Source: Cyanobacteriota bacterium | Lineage (GTDB): Bacteria; Cyanobacteriota; Cyanobacteriia; PCC-6307; Cyanobiaceae | NCBI GenBank assembly: GCA_026389255.1 | Contig: JAPLIF010000079.1 | Location: 1 to 10,148, forward strand | Reading direction: 5' to 3' | Length of the DNA stretch: 10,148 nt | Shown here: piece by piece, positions 6,223-10,148 of the stretch | Layout: every line of letters starts with the position of its first letter | Position numbering within the stretch: position 1 is the first letter of the stretch | Made by a program: the position numbers and the translations under genes | The notes under the pieces: model-generated | Databases searched by the model: none | The model's input: the letters and a program-made list of their open reading frames with translations, nothing else | What the model was told of the DNA's origin: nothing

Positions 6223-7649
6223 TGTCCACTGAATTCCTGACCGATGGCATCGACCTGGTGGCGGTGCTGCTGCTGGGCCTCGGCATCAAGGGCCTCTCCA
6301 AGGTGCGCTCCGCCCGCGGCGCCAACCAGCTGGCGGCCGTGGCCATGGGCCTGGCCGTGCTGGGCCTGTTGATCCAGATCCGTCCGGGGCCGATGGCCTG
6401 GCTGTGGATCGCCGCCGGCACCGCCGCCGGTGGCCTGGCCGGCGTCATCACCGCCCTGAAGGTGCCGATGACGGCCATGCCCGAAGTGGTGGCCCTGTTC
6501 AATGGCTGCGGCGGTCTGGCCTCCTTGCTGGTGGCCGTCGGCGTCGCCCTGTTTGATTCCGAAGGCGCCGACATGGTGGCGTTGGTGTCGATCGCCATCT
6601 CGGTGTTTGTCGGCGCCATCACCTTCAGCGGCTCGATCGTGGCCATGGCCAAGCTGCAGGGCTGGCTCAGCACCCCCGCCTGGACCCAGAGTTCGTTGCG
6701 CCACGTCGTCAACATCTCCCTGGCGGTGGCGGCCCTTGTCGGTGCCGTGCTGCTGCCCGGCGATCCTTCCGGATTGCCCCTGTGGTTGTTGGTGATCAGC
6801 TCCAGCCTGCTGGGGGTCGGCGTCACCCTGCCGATCGGCGGCGCCGACATGCCGGTGGTGATCTCGTTGCTTAATTCCTATTCGGGGGTGGCCGCCGCCG
6901 CCGCCGGCTTTGTGGTGGGCAGTCAGCTGCTGATCGTGGCGGGCGCCATGGTGGGTGCGGCCGGCCTGATCCTCACCCAGGTGATGTGCACGGCCATGAA
7001 CCGCTCGCTGCTGTCGGTGCTGTTTGGCGGCGCCCTCGGTGCCAGTGCCCTCGCCGGTGGCGGCGGATCTGGCGGCGAGACGGGCTACAGCCGCATCACC
7101 AGCTGCAGCCCCGAGGAATGCGCCATGGCCCTAGAGCAGGCCGAGCGCGTCGTGTTTGTGCCCGGCTACGGCCTGGCGGTGGCCCAGGCCCAGCACGCCC
7201 TGCGCGAGCTCGCCAAGCTGCTCGAAAACCATGGGGTTGAGGTCAGCTATGCCATCCATCCGGTGGCGGGACGCATGCCCGGCCACATGAATGTGCTGCT
7301 GGCCGAGGCCGATGTGCCCTACGAGCAGTTGCTGGAGATGGACACCATCAACCCCGAGTTCCCCCGCACCGACGTGGTGATCGTGCTCGGCGCCAATGAC
7401 GTCGTCAATCCCGACGCCAAGAGCGACCCCACCAGCCCCCTCTACGGCATGCCCGTACTGGAGGTGGATCAGGCCCGCCAGGTGTTCGTGGTCAAGCGCA
7501 GCCTCGGCGCCGGCTACTCCGGCATCTCCAATGCCCTCTTCGAACGCCCCCAAACCGCCATGGTCTTCGGCGACGCCAAGGCGGTGCTCACCGGCCTGCT
7601 CTCGGAACTGCGCAGCATGGGCGTCGGCAAGGTGAAGGTGGGGGTCTGA
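6222..7649 (+). CDS. pntB: NAD(P) transhydrogenase subunit beta
   Basis: This 475-residue subunit carries the rest of membrane domain II and the NADP(H)-binding domain III. Residues 1 to about 280 hold a series of hydrophobic helices, with conserved sequence such as KVPMTAMPEVVALFNGCGG and GADMPVVISLLNSYSGVAAA. Domain III follows: the NADP fingerprint VPGYGLAVAQAQHALREL near residue 312, HPVAGRMPGHMNVLLAEA, VIVLGANDVVNP, GMPVLEV and KRSLGAGYSGISNALF. All key motifs are present. The start is ATG 6222, overlapping the previous stop (TGATG), with GGAGA at 6211-6215. It is the last gene of the operon; a convergent toxin gene ends 28 bases further on. A worn second copy of its 3' end lies at about 8494-8582. 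Confidence 0.97.
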   Translation: MSTEFLTDGIDLVAVLLLGLGIKGLSKVRSARGANQLAAVAMGLAVLGLLIQIRPGPMAWLWIAAGTAAGGLAGVITALKVPMTAMPEVVALFNGCGGLASLLVAVGVALFDSEGADMVALVSIAISVFVGAITFSGSIVAMAKLQGWLSTPAWTQSSLRHVVNISLAVAALVGAVLLPGDPSGLPLWLLVISSSLLGVGVTLPIGGADMPVVISLLNSYSGVAAAAAGFVVGSQLLIVAGAMVGAAGLILTQVMCTAMNRSLLSVLFGGALGASALAGGGGSGGETGYSRITSCSPEECAMALEQAERVVFVPGYGLAVAQAQHALRELAKLLENHGVEVSYAIHPVAGRMPGHMNVLLAEADVPYEQLLEMDTINPEFPRTDVVIVLGANDVVNPDAKSDPTSPLYGMPVLEVDQARQVFVVKRSLGAGYSGISNALFERPQTAMVFGDAKAVLTGLLSELRSMGVGKVKVGV

Positions 7650-7669
7650 GGGGGGGCAGCGCCCCAGAC
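7644..7669 (+). terminator. Possible hairpin between pntB and the convergent toxin gene
   Basis: GTCT (7644-7647) and GGGGC (7653-7657) can pair with GCCCC (7661-7665) and AGAC (7666-7669), leaving a five-base bulge and a three-base loop. It overlaps the pntB stop codon. There is no T run after it, so it is at best a weak or bidirectional terminator. Confidence 0.25.
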
Positions 7670-7677
7670 GCCAGCTC

Positions 7678-8103
7678 TTATGGTGTCAATCCAGTGGCGA
7701 ACCGCTGCAAGCGCTGGCCTTCGGCTTGGGCCTCGGCCAGCAACTGGTTCCAGTCGTCCGCAGGGTGGCCGCCCTCCAGTATTTTGCGGAACACCCGATA
7801 GGCATCGTCGCTGTTGCCGTAGGCGCGCTTGCAGTCCTCGATATTGACCCAGGCGAACACGATCAGCTGGCTCGGCGCGTGGTAGCGGAAGAAGAGTCGG
7901 TACTGCTGGAAGAACTTCGCCCGCAACCAGTGCTTGTGATCGTCGCCCAACGTGGCGCCTTGGCGGTACTCCGGACGGGTCGGGTCTTTCTGCCTGAAGG
8001 CCTCGACTTGTTGCGCCAACGCCTCAATCTGGGCGAGGAAGAGCGGTTGGGCGAAAACCGACCAGCCGTGAACGACCAGGGATGGGGCCCGGGCCGCACT
8101 CAT
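7678..8103 (-). CDS. yhaV: YhaV-family toxin of a type II toxin-antitoxin pair
   Basis: YhaV is a ribosome-dependent or free mRNA-cleaving RNase with a RelE-like fold. This 141-residue protein carries the family features in order: VHGWSVFAQPLFLAQIEAL at the start, a middle segment with RQGATLGDDHKHWLRAKF, then FQQYRLFFRYHAPSQLIVFA WVN as two consecutive strands, followed by AYGNSDDAYRVFRKILEGGHP and a DW motif, close to E. coli YhaV throughout. The segment before HKHWLRAKF is somewhat shorter than in E. coli. The ATG at 8103 overlaps the antitoxin stop as ATGA, so the two are translated together. It converges on pntB. It looks intact. The antitoxin-toxin complex normally represses its own promoter. 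Confidence 0.92.
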   Translation of the reverse strand: MSAARAPSLVVHGWSVFAQPLFLAQIEALAQQVEAFRQKDPTRPEYRQGATLGDDHKHWLRAKFFQQYRLFFRYHAPSQLIVFAWVNIEDCKRAYGNSDDAYRVFRKILEGGHPADDWNQLLAEAQAEGQRLQRFATGLTP

Positions 8104-8438
8104 GCATCGTCCGCCGATAGGGCCGCATCAAGATCGACCTCGATGCCACCGACCAGCGATTGCAGCCGGTCGACCAAGCCCGCATCCACCGCCTGCAGAC
8201 GCTCGGGATGGCTGGCCATGTCACGAGCCAGGAAGCCCAGGAACTGGCCGAGCACTGGGTCGTCAGCTTCGAGGCCTTCGGCGCTTGTGGAGCGCGTCAG
8301 CACGACTTCGCCACTGGGGCGGATGCTGTAGCGGATCTTGTCGCGCTTGCCGAGCCGCAGGGCGCGCCGCACGGTTTCCGGCACGGTCGTCTGGTAGCGG
8401 TCGGTCAAGGTGGATTCGACGTCGAGGCTGGCAGGCAT
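8100..8438 (-). CDS. prlF: PrlF-family antitoxin (AbrB/MazE-like)
   Basis: PrlF (SohA) neutralises YhaV and represses the operon through a swapped-hairpin AbrB/MazE-like DNA-binding domain. That domain is clear at the N-terminus: DVESTLTDRYQTTVPETVRR then LRLGKRDKIRYSIRPSGEVVL. A helical C-terminal part follows (DPVLGQFLGFLARDMASHPE, LVDRLQSLVGG), which should bind the toxin. I chose ATG 8438 (112 residues); an upstream ATG at 8489 would add 17 residues of His/Pro-rich sequence read from a homopolymer tract and is unlikely. GAAG at 8445-8448 on the minus strand is a weak ribosome site. The stop overlaps the yhaV start. Confidence 0.9.
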   Translation of the reverse strand: MPASLDVESTLTDRYQTTVPETVRRALRLGKRDKIRYSIRPSGEVVLTRSTSAEGLEADDPVLGQFLGFLARDMASHPERLQAVDAGLVDRLQSLVGGIEVDLDAALSADDA

Positions 8439-8452
8439 GGGACGCTTCGGCC

Positions 8453-8468
8453 AAAAAAAAGGGGGGGG
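8453..8468. repeat. A8-G8 homopolymer junction ahead of prlF
   Basis: Eight A are followed directly by eight G (C8-T8 on the coding strand of prlF), 15-30 bases before the antitoxin start. Such runs slip easily in replication and in sequencing. Confidence 0.85.
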
Positions 8469-8493
8469 TGGATGGTAATGCAGGTGCATTGCC

Positions 8494-8582
8494 GGGCTCC
8501 TCGGCGCCGGCTACGGCGGCATCGCCAAGGCCTTGTTCGAATTGCCCCTAATAGCCATGGTCTTAGGAGATGCCAAGGGGCG
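8494..8582 (+). pseudogene. Relic of a second pntB 3' end
   Basis: The plus strand reads LLGAGYGGIAKALFELPLIA then MVLGDAK, which aligns with the pntB end SLGAGYSGISNALFERPQTA, MVFGDAK. DNA identity to 7501-7580 is obvious, with scattered changes both silent and non-silent, and similarity stops just after GDAK. There is no start, and the true pntB C-terminus is not reached. It sits on the far side of prlF-yhaV, in the same orientation as pntB. Confidence 0.8.
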
Positions 8583-8703
8583 CTCAAGGGCTCAGGAGAC
8601 AATCAGGGATAGGTCTTGGGAGAGGTTTTGCTTATATTGACTTAGCCTCAAAAAGACGATCCGCAGCGCCCCACGCTCTAGAGTTAAGAAATTAGAAGTG
8701 CGT

Positions 8704-8862
8704 ATGGACTCTGGATTCGTCAGGCGAGACCCTGGAATCATGAGCGGAGCGCTGTGCTTTTCGGGCACGCGAGTCCCTGTGAAGAACTTGTTCGACTATT
8801 TGGAAGGTGTCTCTTCGCTAGAGGTATTCCTTGATGACTTTCCCACTGTTTCACGTGAATGA
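8704..8862 (+). pseudogene. DUF433 antitoxin relic, truncated
   Basis: A 52-codon frame reads FVRRDPGIMSGALCFSGTRV, then PVKNLFDYLEGVSSLEVFL and DDFPTVSRE, stopping at TGA 8860-8862. This is nearly the whole core of the short DUF433 antitoxin family (usual form DP.I..G.P.F.GTRVPVK.L..YLEGG.SLDEFL.DFP.VSREQ). The last helix that normally follows SREQ is missing; the next codons in frame (VSGFVLDAP) may be its worn remains. It could still be made as a short protein. No DUF5615 toxin is readable downstream. It is unrelated at DNA level to the DUF433 gene at 1900. Confidence 0.7.
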
Positions 8863-9165
8863 GTTTCGGGCTTCGTTCTGGACGCACCTGCCGAAATAAC
8901 TTTATGACTTCAATGACATTAGAAATTACGATGATTTACACACGTATTTGCTGAACTGCAGCCCCTGGGCACGACCGACCCTCCTGGCGATTTGTATCAT
9001 TGCGAACCCTTATAGGCGGATCCGCCCATCAAACCCGGAATACTTCCGACTTGTGGGAATGACTTGTCATCGCAAGCGATCTCACGGAGGCCTACCGCTT
9101 GCCATCCGCTTTTAGGCGGCAGAAACGCCGGTGAATGGGATAATATACGGATGCGTCTAAGAACT
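8863..9165. other. Gene-free, A/T-richer stretch with short palindromes
   Basis: I see no convincing gene here. The stretch contains a perfect 12-base palindrome GGCGGATCCGCC (9015-9026), preceded by TTATA, and a related TTTTAGGCGGCAGAAACGCC further on (9112-9131), which can also form a small hairpin. GATAATAT at 9139-9146 resembles a -10 box and could serve the methyltransferase downstream. Short frames in it have no recognisable content. Confidence 0.5.
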
Positions 9166-9172
9166 GTTAGAC
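9155..9172. repeat. Small inverted repeat with GTTAGAC, possible cassette 5' boundary
   Basis: GTCTAA (9155-9160) and TTAGAC (9167-9172) form a perfect six-base inverted repeat around GAACTG. The right half with its preceding G is GTTAGAC (9166-9172), an exact GTTRRRY integron core, 16 bases before the methyltransferase ATG. It is the exact complement of the GTCTAAC box at 9997-10003. Confidence 0.45.
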
Positions 9173-9187
9173 TTAGCAAAAACCGCT

Positions 9188-10002
9188 ATGCGCCATCCAT
9201 CCCCACAAGCCGACTGGCCCGAGTCCTGGAAGAACTCTTACATGTTCGACTTGGAGGAAGTCTTTGATCAAATTGCCAACCGAGGTTATGCTTATGCCTA
9301 TCAAGTGCGCAGAAGCAAAACGCTTGATCTCTTATCTTAACTAGGGGTCTCCCGGCGCCGGCAAGGGTGCTCGACATTGCAGCAGCTCAAGGAAACTTCA
9401 CGTTATCACTAGCTGAAATTGGTTATCAGGTTACCTGGAATGACTTGCGCGATGACCTTGCAGGATACGTAAAGCTAAAGCACACGTTTGGAGACGTAGC
9501 TTACGCCCCCGGCAACGCATTCGACTTAGACTTTCCAGACTTGTTTGATGGAGTCCTCATAACAGAGGTAATTGAGCATGTCGCACACCCAGACAGATTC
9601 CTTGAGGCAACCGCGAGGCTTGTAAAACCAGGAGGATGTATTGTAATGACCACGCCGAATGGAGCGTACTTTCGGAACACCCTGCCTAAATTCTCAGATT
9701 GCCCTGACCCTTCCATTTTCGAATCGGGGCAGTTTAAGCCCGACGCTGATGGGCATATATTCCTTTTATATCCTGAGGAAATTCATCGATTCGCCTTGGC
9801 TTCTGGTCTGGTTGTCGAAGAGATCCAGTTTTTTACTAATCTGCTCACTAACGGCCACTTGAAGACTTCTTACTTACTTCCAATTCTTCCTCGCCGGATA
9901 GTTCACGCGATAGAGTCAGGAAGCCAGCTTTTACCCAGCAAAGTCGCTGAACGAATATTGCTTCAAGTCGGAGTGCGGTTCCGCAGGCCGCTTGATGTCT
10001 AA
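9188..10002 (+). pseudogene. Class I SAM-dependent methyltransferase, broken by a one-base frameshift
   Basis: The first part, ATG 9188 to TAA 9338-9340, reads MRHPSPQADWPESWKNSYMF, DLEEVFDQIANRGYAYAYQV and RRSKTLDLLS. The rest continues in the next frame from about 9343: GLPAPARVLDIAAAQGNFTL (motif I, SAM-binding; usually E/D-x-G-x-G, here D-I-A-A-A-Q-G-N-F), VTWNDLRDDL (acidic end of strand 2), FDGVLITEVIEHVAHPDRFL (post-motif I/II) and LVKPGGCIVMTTPNGAYF (motif III). One missing T near 9337 would restore a protein of about 271 residues (…LLSLTRGLPAPARVLD…). A sequencing error would do the same. The substrate is unknown; family relatives are often linked to surface glycan or lipid modification. 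The DNA is clearly A/T-richer than the pnt region. The stop TAA (10000-10002) lies within the attC-like element. There is no good ribosome site at 9188. Confidence 0.75.
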
Positions 10003-10087
10003 CAACACCATGCACCTGAGCCGCCGCCAAAGACTCCGGTGTATCTCCCAACGCCTCCATGCGGCCAGGTGATGGTGAGCGTTAGCT
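9997..10087 (+). other. attC-like integron recombination site
   Basis: GTCTAAC (9997-10003) fits R'' (RYYYAAC), and GTTAGCT (10081-10087) fits R' (GTTRRRY) with one mismatch. Between them are paired arms: CTAAC/GTTAG (5 bp), an unpaired 2x3 spacer, CACCAT/ATGGTG (10006-10011 with 10072-10077), CACCTG/CAGGTG (10013-10018 with 10066-10071) and GCCGC/GCGGC (10020-10024 with 10061-10065). Bases G10012 and A10019 are left unpaired, both on the left arm and seven apart, as are the extrahelical bases of attC sites. Total length 91 bases and loop 36 bases are in the attC range. The methyltransferase stop codon overlaps R''. No integrase gene is in the window. Confidence 0.6.
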
Positions 10088-10148
10088 GTACCGGAAGCCG
10101 AAGCCGGCTATCCTTAGTTTCAGGGTGTAGATCACGGATGCCGATAGT

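Noticed and set aside
6150..6850. Minus-strand frames opposite pntAB/pntB
   Set aside because: They are antisense shadows of a strongly conserved membrane protein gene, and their Gly/His/Gln-rich translation has no family character.
8160..8612. 150-codon plus-strand frame across prlF and the pntB relic
   Set aside because: It runs antisense to prlF and then reads the pntB relic in the wrong frame; both stretches are explained otherwise.
9029..9172. A second attC upstream of the methyltransferase, using ATCAAAC and GTTAGAC as outer boxes
   Set aside because: The sequence inside ATCAAAC does not pair with that before GTTAGAC beyond the boxes, so no stem with extrahelical bases forms.
1..10148. 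CRISPR arrays and tRNA or rRNA genes
   Set aside because: No regularly spaced short repeats and no cloverleaf or rRNA-like sequence were seen on either strand.

Overview
The window looks like a piece of a picocyanobacterial chromosome (Synechococcus/Cyanobium type). The evidence is high GC over most of its length, a three-gene proton-translocating transhydrogenase operon (split alpha subunit plus beta, the cyanobacterial layout), and gene families common in that group. This assignment is an inference from gene content; there is no rRNA or other marker gene here.

Layout. Positions 1-3020 are a graveyard of defence and addiction genes: the 3' end of a RelE/ParE-type toxin (+), decayed pieces of what appears to be one HNH-HIT nuclease-like gene (-) in three places, a Fic-domain gene (-) that looks intact, and a DUF433/DUF5615 antitoxin-toxin pair (+) whose toxin seems to have lost its middle. 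From about 3020 to 3888 lies an IS3-family remnant. Its left end is missing, its transposase is frameshifted just after the catalytic Glu, and its right end cuts a minus-strand gene with ADP-ribosyltransferase-like features (to 4240). Two small minus-strand ORFs follow (4308-4708).

Positions 4784-7649 hold the one clear housekeeping unit, pntA-pntAB-pntB, tightly coupled by TGATG overlaps. Directly downstream and convergent is an intact PrlF-YhaV toxin-antitoxin pair (7678-8438). Beyond it lies a decayed second copy of the pntB 3' end (about 8494-8582). The toxin-antitoxin pair is therefore bracketed by the real pntB end and a relic of it, which suggests insertion or duplication at this site.

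From about 8600 to 10090 the DNA is visibly richer in A/T and probably foreign. It holds a short DUF433 antitoxin relic, a 300-base stretch without a gene, and a SAM-dependent methyltransferase gene broken by one apparent missing base. The methyltransferase stop codon lies inside a 91-bp imperfect palindrome (9997-10087) with the hallmarks of an integron attC site: R''/R' boxes and two extrahelical bases on the same arm. A candidate 5' cassette boundary (GTTAGAC) sits 16 bases before the start codon, so this gene may be an integron gene cassette.

Together the genes show a toxin/defence-rich, repeatedly rearranged accessory region packed around the pnt operon. Transhydrogenase couples proton entry to hydride transfer from NADH to NADP+; the surrounding genes are unrelated to that job.
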